A DNA stretch of 64,000 nucleotides from Nocardia spumae (GTDB taxonomy: Bacteria > Actinomycetota > Actinomycetes > Mycobacteriales > Mycobacteriaceae). The translations under genes were made by a program, and so were the position numbers. The notes under the pieces were generated by a model. It did not search any database. It had not been told where the DNA came from and saw only the letters and a list, made by a program, of their open reading frames with translations. Position 1 is the first letter of the stretch; each line of letters begins with the position of its first letter. The stretch covers positions 4,898,001 to 4,962,000 of the forward strand of contig NZ_JAJFZL010000001.1 in the NCBI RefSeq assembly GCF_020733635.1, in the 5' to 3' direction. This document shows, one piece after another, positions 54,038 to 62,814 of the stretch.

Positions 54038-54074
54038 GGGAGAAATCTTGGCCCGCATTCGGCCACACCGACAG

Positions 54075-54088
54075 TGGCCCACAGGCCA
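54075..54088. promoter_or_regulatory. Inverted repeat in the divergent MBL hydrolase/GlxA promoter
   Basis: TGGCC-CACA-GGCCA at 54075-54088, midway between the two divergent starts. It is a candidate binding site for the AraC-type regulator; short, so only suggestive. Confidence 0.35.
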
Positions 54089-54096
54089 TGCTTCGA

Positions 54097-54102
54097 TAAA
54101 AT
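54097..54102 (+). promoter_or_regulatory. -10 hexamer for predicted leaderless GlxA-type regulator mRNA
   Basis: TAAAAT, then 6 nt, then ATG 54109, with no Shine-Dalgarno sequence. It is the closest match to the TANNNT consensus among these sites. Confidence 0.6.
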
Positions 54103-54108
54103 CGGGCC

Positions 54109-55089
54109 ATGCATGTGGTCGCGGTCCTCGCCTTCGACGGCATCTCCCCGTTCCACCTCTCGGTACCGGGAATGGTGTTCGGCCGTATCGGCACCAGCGT
54201 GGCGCACACCGCGCCCTATGAGGTGCGCACCTGCGCGGCCGTTCCCGGAATCCTGCGCACCCCGGGGGATTTCGATCTGCGCGTGCGCCACGGACCGGAG
54301 GTGATCGAGCAGGCCGGCACGGTCGTGATCCCCAGCTGGGATCCGGCGCTCGAGGTGCCCGAGACGATCGCGGCGGCACTGCGGCGCGCCCACGATCGCG
54401 GAGCGCGCATCGTCGGATTGTGCCGCGGCTCCTGGGTCGTCGCCGCGATCGGACTGGCCGACGGCCGCGAGGTCACCACCCACTGGGGTCTGGCCGCCGA
54501 CCTGGCGCGCACCTTTCCGGCGGTCACGGTCCGCGCCGACCGCCTGTGGACCGATCTCGGCGATGTGGTCACCTCCGCGGGAGTGGCTGCCGCACTGGAC
54601 TGTTGCCTGCATCTGGTGCGTACCGATCACGGCGCCCGCGCGGCGACCGAACTGGCGCGCGTGCTGGTGCTGGCTCCGTACCGGGCCGGATCGCAGGCGC
54701 AGTACATTCCGCTCGCGGTACCCGATGCCGATGACGCCGATCCCATCGAGCACGCGATGGTCTGGGCGCGCACGCATGTGGATCATCCGATCGATCTGGA
54801 CGGCTGGGCGCGCACGGCTCTGATGTCGCGGCGCACCTTCACCCGGCGCTTCCGCGAACGCACCGGCTCCAGCCCTCAGCGCTGGCTCCTCGAACAGCGC
54901 ATCGACCGGGCGCGGCTGCTCCTGGAATCCACCGACGACACGATGGACCGCATCGCCGCGGACTCCGGTCTGGGCACGGCGATGAATCTGCGCCACCATT
55001 TCCACCGCGCTCTCGGGCTGCCACCGGGCGCGCACCGCGCACAGTTCCGGGCCAGCTATGTTGACCTGCATGATGATCAAGCTGGGTGA
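54109..55089 (+). CDS. GlxA-family AraC regulator with DJ-1/PfpI domain
   Basis: A 326-residue regulator. The N-terminal half is a DJ-1/glutamine-amidotransferase-like domain (VVAVLAFDGISPFHLSVPGMVF, and the nucleophile-elbow position VGLCRGSWVVAA near residue 105 with Cys). The C-terminal half has two AraC helix-turn-helix motifs, SRRTFTRRFRERTGSSPQRWL and RIAADSGLGTAMNLRHHF. It should activate or repress in response to a small ligand; the divergent MBL hydrolase gene is the obvious first target. Its 3' end overlaps the carbonic-anhydrase start by about 20 bp. Confidence 0.88.
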   Translation: MHVVAVLAFDGISPFHLSVPGMVFGRIGTSVAHTAPYEVRTCAAVPGILRTPGDFDLRVRHGPEVIEQAGTVVIPSWDPALEVPETIAAALRRAHDRGARIVGLCRGSWVVAAIGLADGREVTTHWGLAADLARTFPAVTVRADRLWTDLGDVVTSAGVAAALDCCLHLVRTDHGARAATELARVLVLAPYRAGSQAQYIPLAVPDADDADPIEHAMVWARTHVDHPIDLDGWARTALMSRRTFTRRFRERTGSSPQRWLLEQRIDRARLLLESTDDTMDRIAADSGLGTAMNLRHHFHRALGLPPGAHRAQFRASYVDLHDDQAG

Positions 55090-55588
55090 GCACGAGCCGC
55101 AGATCGACGACACCGCGTGGGTGGCGCCGACGGCCACGGTGATCGGCCGGGTGCGCCTCGGTGAGCAGGTCAGCATCTGGTACGGCGCGGTGCTGCGCGG
55201 CGACCTGGAGGACATCGACGTCGGCACCGGCACCAATATTCAGGACGGTTGTGTCCTGCACGCCGATCCCGGCTTCGCGTTGCGCGTGGGCAGTGGAGTT
55301 TCGGTGGGCCACAACGCGATCCTGCACGGCTGCACGATCGGTGACGATGTACTGGTCGGCATGGGCGCGACCGTGCTCAACGGCGCGGTGATCGGCGAAG
55401 GCTGCCTCATCGCCGCCAACGCCCTGATTCCCGAGGGTGCGGTGATCCCGCCGGGCTCCCTGGTCGCCGGTGTTCCCGGCAAGGTGCGGCGCGAACTCGG
55501 CGAGGCCGAACGCGATCACATCAAACTCAACGCGGCGGTCTACCTGCACAATATGAAAGCCCACCGCGACAGCGGGATCCAGATGTGA
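55070..55588 (+). CDS. Gamma-carbonic anhydrase family protein
   Basis: A 172-residue left-handed beta-helix (hexapeptide repeat) protein. Three zinc-ligand His are seen in GCVLHAD, VGHNAILHG and the neighbouring turn, within repeats such as VIGRVRLGEQVSIWYGAVLRGD. It belongs to the gamma-class carbonic anhydrase/YrdA group; activity cannot be predicted from sequence. The ATG 55070 (or 55073) lies inside the end of the AraC-type regulator gene, so the two are translationally linked. The residues flanking the helix are of normal length for the family. Confidence 0.9.
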   Translation: MMIKLGEHEPQIDDTAWVAPTATVIGRVRLGEQVSIWYGAVLRGDLEDIDVGTGTNIQDGCVLHADPGFALRVGSGVSVGHNAILHGCTIGDDVLVGMGATVLNGAVIGEGCLIAANALIPEGAVIPPGSLVAGVPGKVRRELGEAERDHIKLNAAVYLHNMKAHRDSGIQM

Positions 55589-55717
55589 GACAGCACACAC
55601 TGGTCGAGCGTCCAGGTTGATCTCTTGGTAGCATCGGCCCTGCATGATCGTGGTTCGCGACACCGAGTCACAGTCTCGGTCAGCGGACTGCGAAGCGTTT
55701 GTGCAGGAGGTTATACG

Positions 55718-55897
55718 GTGGCGTACGAGCAGTCCGGTATGCACCGACCCAAGGGGCGGATCAGCGTGGCCGATATCGCGGCCCAACCCGGGGGTATCGA
55801 GGCGCTTCAGCGCCGGGTCCACGAATTACGAAGCAGCGGAAGCGACTTCGCGGCGAATGCGATCGAGCAGGAAATGACCGCGTTGAACCTGCGCTGA
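55718..55897 (+). CDS. Small conserved-looking protein, 59 aa
   Basis: GTG 55718 has an excellent AGGAGG at 55705-55710, 7 nt upstream. The 59-residue product has a basic start (HRPKGRIS), then an amphipathic helix pattern (IEALQRRVHELRSSGSDFAANAIEQEM). I do not recognise a named family. Upstream sequence 55600-55700 probably carries its promoter. It lies between the carbonic-anhydrase gene and a TetR regulator, all in the same direction. Confidence 0.6.
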   Translation: MAYEQSGMHRPKGRISVADIAAQPGGIEALQRRVHELRSSGSDFAANAIEQEMTALNLR

Positions 55898-56010
55898 GCA
55901 CCGGCAGCGGGGTCCCGGTCCGGGCCGGTGATCGCGACGGTAGGCGATGAGATAATAAACGTCCGCCTTCCGCATCGACGCGGTCCTACGCCGATTCGAC
56001 TGGAGACCCC

Positions 56011-56631
56011 ATGCCCCCTGTCCCATCCATCCTGAGCCGCATCCTCGAGAAGCCGCGCGCCGACGGCGAGCAGCTGCTCGAGAGCGCCCTGTCGGCGTTC
56101 CTGGACTTCGGGATCAAGCGCACCAGCATGGGTGAGATCGCACGACGGGCCGGCATCAGCCCCGCGACCCTGTATCGCCGATTCGAATCGAAGAACGATC
56201 TGGTCGAAGCGGTCAGCGTGCGCGAGGCACAGCGGTTCGTCACCGACATCGAACAGCGCGTGGGCAGTATCGCCGACAACGAGGATCAACTGGTGGAGAT
56301 CTTCGTCGTCTTCATCACCTCGCTGGCGCACAACGAACTGCTGCGGCGGCTGTTGCGCACCGAGCCCGAGCTGATCCTGCCGCGGCTGACCACCGAGGCC
56401 GGGCCGATTCTCGAGGTCGGCCGGGTGTATCTGGCCGATAAACTGCGCGGCCTGCCCCAGGCCGACGCGGACCCGGGTTTCGACGCCGACCTGATCGCGG
56501 AGATCATGGCCCGCCTGGCACAGTCGCTGGCGCTCACCCCCGACGGTTTGATTCCGTTGTCGGACGAACAGGCCGCCCGTGCCTTCGCCCGGCGCACGCT
56601 GTTGCCGATGGTCGGGGTGCATTCCGTCTGA
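56011..56631 (+). CDS. TetR/AcrR family transcriptional regulator
   Basis: A 206-residue regulator. The HTH is at about residues 35-58 (TSMGEIARRAGISPATLYRRFESK), followed by a helical ligand domain. ATG 56011 follows a CTGGAGAC element. It converges with the methylase gene. There is no divergent partner in the immediate upstream DNA, so the target is unknown. Confidence 0.88.
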   Translation: MPPVPSILSRILEKPRADGEQLLESALSAFLDFGIKRTSMGEIARRAGISPATLYRRFESKNDLVEAVSVREAQRFVTDIEQRVGSIADNEDQLVEIFVVFITSLAHNELLRRLLRTEPELILPRLTTEAGPILEVGRVYLADKLRGLPQADADPGFDADLIAEIMARLAQSLALTPDGLIPLSDEQAARAFARRTLLPMVGVHSV

Positions 56632-56647
56632 CGCCGGGGCGCGGTCG

Positions 56648-58465
56648 TCAGGCCGGCCCCGGTGGACGGAGACCGTCGCCCGCGCCGAGGCCGAATGCCG
56701 CGGCGACGCGTTCGTCGAGCAGATCGGTATCGGGTGCGGTGACTCCGTCGGCGAAGTCACGAGCCAGTGCGATCAGCGACCGGGCCGCCGCGGTGCCCGG
56801 GTCGGGGATCGGTAGCCGGGTCACGTACTGGGTGATCCACCGCCGTCGCCCCGCATAGAGCCGATTACCGCAGACGGCGTCGTAGAAGTGCAGGCCGAGC
56901 GTCGAATTGGCCACTCCCATCAGCAGATAGGCGATGCGCTCGTCGCCGATATCGGCCAGCGACATCCAATAGCAGTCGCCGTTGACCACCGCGCCGCTGC
57001 GATCGAGGGCGAAGCGCGGCTGCACACTGATATCCGGGAACACCACCTTCGGACGCCCCCACAGATGCGGCCGCTGCGGCACCCAGATCTCGAACCACTG
57101 CCGCCCGCTGCCGACCAGGTAGCCGCGGGCCGACAGCGCTCCCCGATGGGTCTCCAGATATGCCTGGGCACAGGGAAATTCGTCGAGATCCACCGGTGTG
57201 CGGCAGCTCTGCGACACGTCGTAGGGATACAGCACCCTGGTGTCGTGTTCGCGGTCGATGCACCAGGGCTCGATATCGTTGTGGGTCAGCAGAATCCGCA
57301 GCAGTTCGGCCTCCGGACGGTGCGGCATCTCATCCCAGCGCTCGGAGATGAACACCCGATCGGCCGTGGTCTTGATACCCACCCGGATCGGCGCGACCTG
57401 GCCGAAGGTGCGCCAGGTGCCCGCACCGACCCGGCGCAGCCAGGCGTCGGTGCCGGGGCGCGACATACGCCACGGAGTCGCCGGATCGAAGGTGGGAGTG
57501 GCCGATTCGACCGGATCCGGTGCCGCGCGCGGACTCGGCAGATCGCCGGTCCACAGGGCCCCGACTTCGATCGCGATCCGGCGGCCCGCGTGTTCGACCA
57601 CCGAACTCCGTGACTGCCGCAACGCGTCGAACAGATCCGCGTCGCTGCTCGGCTCGAGATCGGACTCGTAGGCCGTGGCGAAACGACAGGTCCGTTCGGC
57701 GCGACCGCGGACGGCGATCGTCACCGCCGGCAGCACCGCGGCCTCGAACAGCCGCGTATCCCCCAGATCGTAGAGTTCGATCGGCGTCAATTCCGAGTAC
57801 AGCAAGGTGCGCAGATTCGCACCGGCCTTGGTGCTGAGAAATCGGTTGGCACACAGCAAGGCGAGTACGCCGCCCGGTCGCAGCAGCCGCGGCACCGCGG
57901 CCACGAACGGATGGGTCAGATCGATCCGGCCCGAGAGTCCGAAGCGCCGGCTCAACAGCTGCGCGGTCTGCCCGCCCAGCTGCTGGGTCCGCACATAGGG
58001 CGGATTGGTGATCACCCCATCGAAGACAGGGTCGTTCGACGCCTGCACGGCGTGGAGAAAGTCGCCGTCGCGCCATTCGAACTCGACGCGCGGCCCCGAT
58101 CGCGGCGACCGGGGAGCCGCGTCCTCGGTCGCACCCCCGAAGCGTCGACCGTCGACCGCCGCGCTCCGCGTCCGCGCCACCCGCACCGCGTCGGAGTCGA
58201 GGTCGTAGCCGACCAGACGCAGCGCGACGGACGGCAACCGGTGTGCCGCGACCCCGGCCACCGCCAGCAGGAGCTCACCGTCACCACAGGCCGGATCGAG
58301 CACCGACAACTCATCCCGAGGCCGGAGGTGGTCCAGCATGCGCTCGGCGAGGAACTCCGCCAGCCTCGGCGGGGTGTAATGGCGGCCGTGGCGTTTGCGC
58401 GGGCCATCACCGCCCGGCTCCCGGCCCGCCCGACGGTCTACTGGCTGCCCTCCCCGGCCGCGCAT
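56648..58465 (-). CDS. Orphan Eco57I-type N6-adenine DNA methyltransferase
   Basis: A 605-residue protein. The sequence GRHYTPPRLAEFLAERML is typical of Eco57I/TaqI-type methylases; motif I is LDPACGDGELLLAV and motif IV is VITNPPYVRTQQ, which identifies an adenine-N6 methyltransferase. The C-terminal half holds a TaqI-like target-recognition domain (WFEIWVPQRPHLWGRPKVVF and RFALDRSGAVVNGDCYWMSL). There is no PD-(D/E)xK nuclease domain in the 50 residues before motif I and no restriction or defence partner on either side, so it looks like an orphan methylase. ATG 58465 is used; TTG 58531 would overlap the upstream stop by 4 bp. Confidence 0.8.
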   Translation of the reverse strand: MRGRGGQPVDRRAGREPGGDGPRKRHGRHYTPPRLAEFLAERMLDHLRPRDELSVLDPACGDGELLLAVAGVAAHRLPSVALRLVGYDLDSDAVRVARTRSAAVDGRRFGGATEDAAPRSPRSGPRVEFEWRDGDFLHAVQASNDPVFDGVITNPPYVRTQQLGGQTAQLLSRRFGLSGRIDLTHPFVAAVPRLLRPGGVLALLCANRFLSTKAGANLRTLLYSELTPIELYDLGDTRLFEAAVLPAVTIAVRGRAERTCRFATAYESDLEPSSDADLFDALRQSRSSVVEHAGRRIAIEVGALWTGDLPSPRAAPDPVESATPTFDPATPWRMSRPGTDAWLRRVGAGTWRTFGQVAPIRVGIKTTADRVFISERWDEMPHRPEAELLRILLTHNDIEPWCIDREHDTRVLYPYDVSQSCRTPVDLDEFPCAQAYLETHRGALSARGYLVGSGRQWFEIWVPQRPHLWGRPKVVFPDISVQPRFALDRSGAVVNGDCYWMSLADIGDERIAYLLMGVANSTLGLHFYDAVCGNRLYAGRRRWITQYVTRLPIPDPGTAAARSLIALARDFADGVTAPDTDLLDERVAAAFGLGAGDGLRPPGPA

Positions 58466-58527
58466 CCTCGCATTCTGCCCGCTGCGCGGCCGGATGTGGG
58501 TGAACTGCGGGCATCGAGTGCTCGAGC

Positions 58528-60213
58528 TCAACGGCGCCGGACGCGCTCGGGCGGCGGGCCGACCGGGCCGCGGCCGCTCAGATAGGTCTCCAGCGCGTCC
58601 AGATCGGTCGGGCCGACCGTGGTATCGGCGCTGTGGGTGAAGACCGAGAAGCCGTCACCGCCGGCGGCCAGGAAATTGTTGGTGGTCACCCGGTAGGTCG
58701 CCACCGCGTTCAGCGGTGCGCCGCCGATCCGGACCGAGTCGGCGACCACCTTGTGGCCCGCGACGGCCTTGTCGTCGTAGGTGTAGGAGATTCCGGCGAC
58801 CGCCAGCACCGCCGGTGTGCTGCTGTTGCTCCACTGCTGTTCCAGCAGATCCAGGATCTGGCTGCCGGTGAGAGTGACGGTGACGATCTGATTGCCGAAC
58901 GGCTGGGTCTCGTAGATGCCGCCGTAGGTGATCGGCCCGGGCCCGATATCGGCGCGCACCCCACCGGGATTCATGAATGCCGCGACCGCCCGCGCCGAGT
59001 CGTGCGTGACATCGAGCATCGCGTCGGCGATCACGGCGCCGAGCGCGGAGTCGCCACCGGCGCGGCCGGCCCGCGACAGCGGTGCGGTGGCGGTGCCGAC
59101 TACTCGCTGCGCGCGCGGGGCGGCCTGGCCGGAGAAGTAGGCGATCAGCGCCTCGGCCGCCGGATCCGGTTCGACATCGCGGGTGACCACCCGGTTCACC
59201 GCGTGCGCGGAGACGGTGCCGTCGCGGAACCGCAGCGTCACATCGGTGATCAGGCGGCCGAACGAGGCGGCCTGGGTGACCACCTTGCCGCCCAGCTCAC
59301 AGTTGTAGGACTGGTGGCTGTGCGCGGTGAACAACACCTGGACGGCCGGATCGGTACGGGCCGCCAGCGCCGTCACCTCGGGGCCGATCCCCGCGCAGCC
59401 GTTGTAGTCGGTGCTCGCGGCCGGCGTGGCCTGCGCTCCCCCGTCGTGCACCAGCGCGATCACCGTCTCCGCGCCGGCCTGTTTCACGGCCGGTACGGAG
59501 CTGTTGATCGCCTGCGCCTCGTCTCCGAAGGTGTAACCGCGAATCCCCTGGGGGAAGACGAGATTCACCGTATCCGGGGTGACCACGCCGACGACCCCGA
59601 TCCGGTGCCCGCCGACCGTCAGCACGGTCCACGGCCGCACGCCCGGCGGGAAACCGCCGTGCGCGTCGGTGAGATTGGCGGCCAGGAAATCGACACGCGC
59701 GCCGGTGAACGGCGCCCCCGGCGAACAGCCGTCCGGCGCGCAGCCGCCGCCACGCAGCCGGGCCAGCTCCGAAAGCCCGTGATCGAGTTCGTGATTGCCG
59801 ACCGCGGACGCGGCGACACCCACCTGGTCGAGGAATGCCATCGTCGGCTCGTCGTGAAACAGCGACGACACCAATGGACTCGCGCCGATATTGTCTCCCG
59901 CCGACACCACCGCACTGTCGGGGTAAGCGGCACGCAACCGCTTCAGATGCGTCGCCAGATAGGCCGCGCCCCCAGCCGTGTACGGCCCGACCCGCCCGTT
60001 ACTCGCCTGCGGCGGTTCGAGATTGCCGTGCAGATCGTTGAATCCGAACAGATGCACCTCGCCGGGTTGCGCGGGGGCGAGATCCGACGTGGAGATCAGC
60101 GCGACCGCATCGCGTGGTCCGGGCGTCGCGGTATCCGTTCCCCCGCATCCCGCCACCATCACCAGACTCGTCAGCACGGCACAACCGGCCGCGAGGCGAC
60201 GCGCAGAACTCAT
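58528..60213 (-). CDS. Lipoprotein 5'-nucleotidase / 2',3'-cyclic phosphodiesterase
   Basis: A 561-residue exported metallophosphoesterase. It has a lipoprotein signal (VLTSLVMVAGC, Cys near 23); the calcineurin-like metal sites FGFNDLHGNLEP, SAGDNIGAS, AVGNHELDHG and TAHSHQSYN; and the 5'-nucleotidase C-terminal domain ending with FLAAGGDGFSVF. It hydrolyses nucleoside phosphates outside the cytoplasm for phosphate and nucleoside scavenging. ATG 60213 is chosen so that the signal peptide starts at once; an in-frame upstream extension lacks an RBS. It is followed directly by the methylase gene and divergent from the P450. Confidence 0.93.
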   Translation of the reverse strand: MSSARRLAAGCAVLTSLVMVAGCGGTDTATPGPRDAVALISTSDLAPAQPGEVHLFGFNDLHGNLEPPQASNGRVGPYTAGGAAYLATHLKRLRAAYPDSAVVSAGDNIGASPLVSSLFHDEPTMAFLDQVGVAASAVGNHELDHGLSELARLRGGGCAPDGCSPGAPFTGARVDFLAANLTDAHGGFPPGVRPWTVLTVGGHRIGVVGVVTPDTVNLVFPQGIRGYTFGDEAQAINSSVPAVKQAGAETVIALVHDGGAQATPAASTDYNGCAGIGPEVTALAARTDPAVQVLFTAHSHQSYNCELGGKVVTQAASFGRLITDVTLRFRDGTVSAHAVNRVVTRDVEPDPAAEALIAYFSGQAAPRAQRVVGTATAPLSRAGRAGGDSALGAVIADAMLDVTHDSARAVAAFMNPGGVRADIGPGPITYGGIYETQPFGNQIVTVTLTGSQILDLLEQQWSNSSTPAVLAVAGISYTYDDKAVAGHKVVADSVRIGGAPLNAVATYRVTTNNFLAAGGDGFSVFTHSADTTVGPTDLDALETYLSGRGPVGPPPERVRRR

Positions 60214-60453
60214 ATCGTCCGACTCTGGCAGATCGACACCGCCGGCGGGCAACATCGCGGTGAATTCCGCTCCACCGCAGCGCTTCCACGGTCTCGCGGC
60301 CAGGCCGCCACCTGCCCGCGGTATCCGAATCGACTGGGCGAGAACACTTCCCACGCCTGGGAGCGAGAGCCGCGTACTCGGTGAAACGGATCGTATTCAA
60401 TATCGGCGGGCATCGCACCGCTCCGCGTGCAGCCCGTTGAGAACGGAGTCCCG

Positions 60454-61674
60454 ATGTCGACAACCGAATCCTTCGATATCACATCACCGGCGTTCAAACA
60501 CGCCCCCTTCGAAATCCTCGCCGACCTGCGCAAGAACTCACCGATAGCGAAGATAGCGCTGCCCGGCGGCGAATCCGGCTGGCTGGTCACCCGCTACGAC
60601 GACGTCGAGGCGTTCTTTCGTGACTCCCGCCTGACCAACAACCCGGCCGATGTGTATCCGCCCGAGGTTCTCGCCATGGTGTTTCCGCACGGCGAATTCT
60701 CCGACGCGCTGTTGCATTCGGTGATCTTCCAGAGCGACCCGGTCACCCACACGCGCCTGCGCCGACTGGTCAGCGCGTCGTTCACCCCGCGATTCATCGA
60801 GACCTGGCAGCCACGCATTCAGCAGATCACCGATGCCCTGATCGACCGGCTACCCGAACACGGTGAGATCGACTTCGTGCAGGAGATCGCCTTCCCACTG
60901 CCCATGCGGGTGATCTCGGAAATCCTGGGCGTACCCAGCGCGGATCAGGAGAAGTTCCGGATCTGGTCCAATCTGTATGTCGACGCCATGGGCAACCCGG
61001 CGGCCGCGATGCAGATCAAGGACGAGATGCAGGAGTTCCTGCACTACCTGCACGCACTGCTCGAGGCCAAACGGCAGCAGCCCGCCGATGATCTGCTGAG
61101 TCGTCTGCTGCAGGTGGAGATGGAGGGAGATCGCCTGTCCCGCAAGGAAATCATCGGCATGACCCAGCTACTGATCCTGGCGGGTAACGAGACCACGACC
61201 TCCTTGCTCGGCAGCGCGATGCTGACATTCTTCCAGCATCCGGAACAGGCGGAGGCGGTGAAGAGCGATCCCGCACTGCTGAAGCAGGCGATCGAGGAGG
61301 TCATCCGCTACCGCGGTCCGCTGATGAACGCCAACGACCGCTGGGTGGCCGAGGATTTCGAATATCAAGGGCAGCAGCTGAAGAAGGGCGATCACATCTA
61401 TCTGTGCGTCACCTCGGCCAACCGCGACGAATCGCGTTTCCCGGATGCGGCGACCTTCGATATCCGGCGCGAGGACGGGCAGCGCCACCTGGGCTTCGGC
61501 AAGGGCATGCACTTCTGCCTGGGCGCCCCGCTGGCTCGCCTGGAAGCATCGGTCGGCCTGAGCACAGTGCTGCGGCGCATGCCGGATATCGCGCTCGCCG
61601 TCGGGATGGACGAACTCACCTGGCGCCCCGGAATCACCTCCAGCACCTTGGAGACGTTGCCCGTGCGCTTCTGA
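60454..61674 (+). CDS. Cytochrome P450
   Basis: A 406-residue soluble bacterial P450. The I-helix motif is LAGNETTTSLL, the ExxR motif is EEVIRYR, and the heme ligand Cys is in GFGKGMHFCLGAPLARLE. The N-terminus and the SASFTPRF and EIDFVQEIAFPLPMRVI blocks are typical of actinobacterial CYP107-like enzymes. ACGGAG is found upstream of ATG 60454. The electron partners (ferredoxin, reductase) are not in the window, and the substrate is unknown. Its 3' end faces a truncated P450 on the other strand. Confidence 0.93.
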   Translation: MSTTESFDITSPAFKHAPFEILADLRKNSPIAKIALPGGESGWLVTRYDDVEAFFRDSRLTNNPADVYPPEVLAMVFPHGEFSDALLHSVIFQSDPVTHTRLRRLVSASFTPRFIETWQPRIQQITDALIDRLPEHGEIDFVQEIAFPLPMRVISEILGVPSADQEKFRIWSNLYVDAMGNPAAAMQIKDEMQEFLHYLHALLEAKRQQPADDLLSRLLQVEMEGDRLSRKEIIGMTQLLILAGNETTTSLLGSAMLTFFQHPEQAEAVKSDPALLKQAIEEVIRYRGPLMNANDRWVAEDFEYQGQQLKKGDHIYLCVTSANRDESRFPDAATFDIRREDGQRHLGFGKGMHFCLGAPLARLEASVGLSTVLRRMPDIALAVGMDELTWRPGITSSTLETLPVRF

Positions 61675-61695
61675 TCCCAGCCGGTGCTGCCGGTT

Positions 61696-62100
61696 CACCC
61701 GCATGGGCACTTCGTTCGCGAACGACGTCATGAGGTCGAACCGATCGAGGCCGGCGAGCCGATCCAGCGAGCGCGTGCACAGTTCGCGGATCTGCGGCTC
61801 CAGCGACATCACCCGTCGGGGCGTGAACACTCGCTCGAGCAGTGCGCGATGGATGTCGTGGGCGGGCGGATCCTCCATGAGCAGGGTGCCCGGCGGAATC
61901 TCGATACCGGCCTTGATGATCTCGAAGATCGGCCCGCGCGAGGACGAGTAGGTCGCCCAGTCGCTCAACGCGCGGTCGATATCGTCGCCCCGGCTGAGCA
62001 CGTAGAAGTCGTCCCAGTAGACCGCGTCGCCGGAATCCGGTGACGCGGCTTCTCGGACAAGATCGAGAAGATCAATATTATCCCGTGAGGGAAAAATTCC
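61696..62100 (-). pseudogene. Truncated P450 (N-terminal part only)
   Basis: On the minus strand one open frame reads as the first third of a P450: YWDDFYVLSRGDDIDRAL, then DPPAHDIHRALLERVFTPRRV and LEPQIRELCTRSLDRLAG, ending with FANEVPMRV, where the usual PMRVI-LLGIP motif stops. The sequence then runs at once into the 3' end of the intact P450 on the other strand, 22 bp after its stop. No start codon is evident at the 5' end. The C-terminal two thirds, including the heme site, are missing. Confidence 0.7.
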
Positions 62101-62137
62101 GTCGGCCGATATCCGCCACAGCCCTCCCCGCGGTCCC

Positions 62138-62788
62138 CTATCCGGCTCCCGACGGCGACAGGAACTGCCACGGCCACGGCGAACGGCGTTCGTACCGGGG
62201 ACGCCAGACGAATCGATAGACCAACCGCAGCGGCGGGGGCAGCAGGGCCAGGGCGTGAGCGACCCCCTCCGGGGACGCGCCGTCGAGCAACCACGGGAAG
62301 AACCGGCTCCCGCCGCGCAATCCGACGCGACGGCGCTGATCGTCGCCGAAGACCTTCCACTCCGACGGGGTCAGCGTGTCCCGCACGAGAGGCAGCACCT
62401 CGACCTCCTCGTGGTCGAGATGGAACACCAGGACCCGGCCGAGCGCGTCGAATCGGGCGACCAGATCCGCGACGGAACGCTGTGACAGCGCCGCGTCGAT
62501 CTCGGCCATGATCGGATCCAATTGCGCATGCTCGTCGACCATCGCGTCGAGCAGGGGCCCACGATCCGGACGGTCGGCGAGTTCGGCACGCAGCACGGGC
62601 CAGAGCACATCGTCCTCGGCGGTGTGGTGCACGATCAGATACCGGCGGAAGGTATCCCACCCCGCGCACAGGGCATCGAACACGGCCGGATCACCGGCGG
62701 CCTGTCCCGCGACCGCCCGCAGCCGGCGCACGTCCCGGCGGAAGGCGTCGTGCACCAGGATCATCATGGTCACATCGGGTTTCTCCAT
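62138..62788 (-). CDS. Hemerythrin-domain protein
   Basis: A 216-residue protein with a hemerythrin HHE-type four-helix bundle: ILVHDAFRRDVRRL, YLIVHHTAEDDVLWPVL, MVDEHAQLDPIM and VFHLDHEEVEVLPLV, supplying the usual His and Glu ligands for a di-iron centre. Such proteins sense oxygen or nitric oxide, or store iron. ATG 62788 has AAAGGAT 8 nt upstream and is preferred; ATG 62818 would overlap the stop of the exporter gene by 4 bp (ATGA). The C-terminal 40 residues (RLVYRFVWRPRYERR) are basic and not part of the bundle. Confidence 0.87.
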   Translation of the reverse strand: MEKPDVTMMILVHDAFRRDVRRLRAVAGQAAGDPAVFDALCAGWDTFRRYLIVHHTAEDDVLWPVLRAELADRPDRGPLLDAMVDEHAQLDPIMAEIDAALSQRSVADLVARFDALGRVLVFHLDHEEVEVLPLVRDTLTPSEWKVFGDDQRRRVGLRGGSRFFPWLLDGASPEGVAHALALLPPPLRLVYRFVWRPRYERRSPWPWQFLSPSGAG

Positions 62789-62814
62789 TGAATCATCCTT
62801 TCCCGCAAGCATTT

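Noticed and set aside
61168..61695. Extension of the truncated P450 frame over the intact P450
   Set aside because: Beyond 61696 the frame is antisense to the intact P450 and no longer reads as P450.
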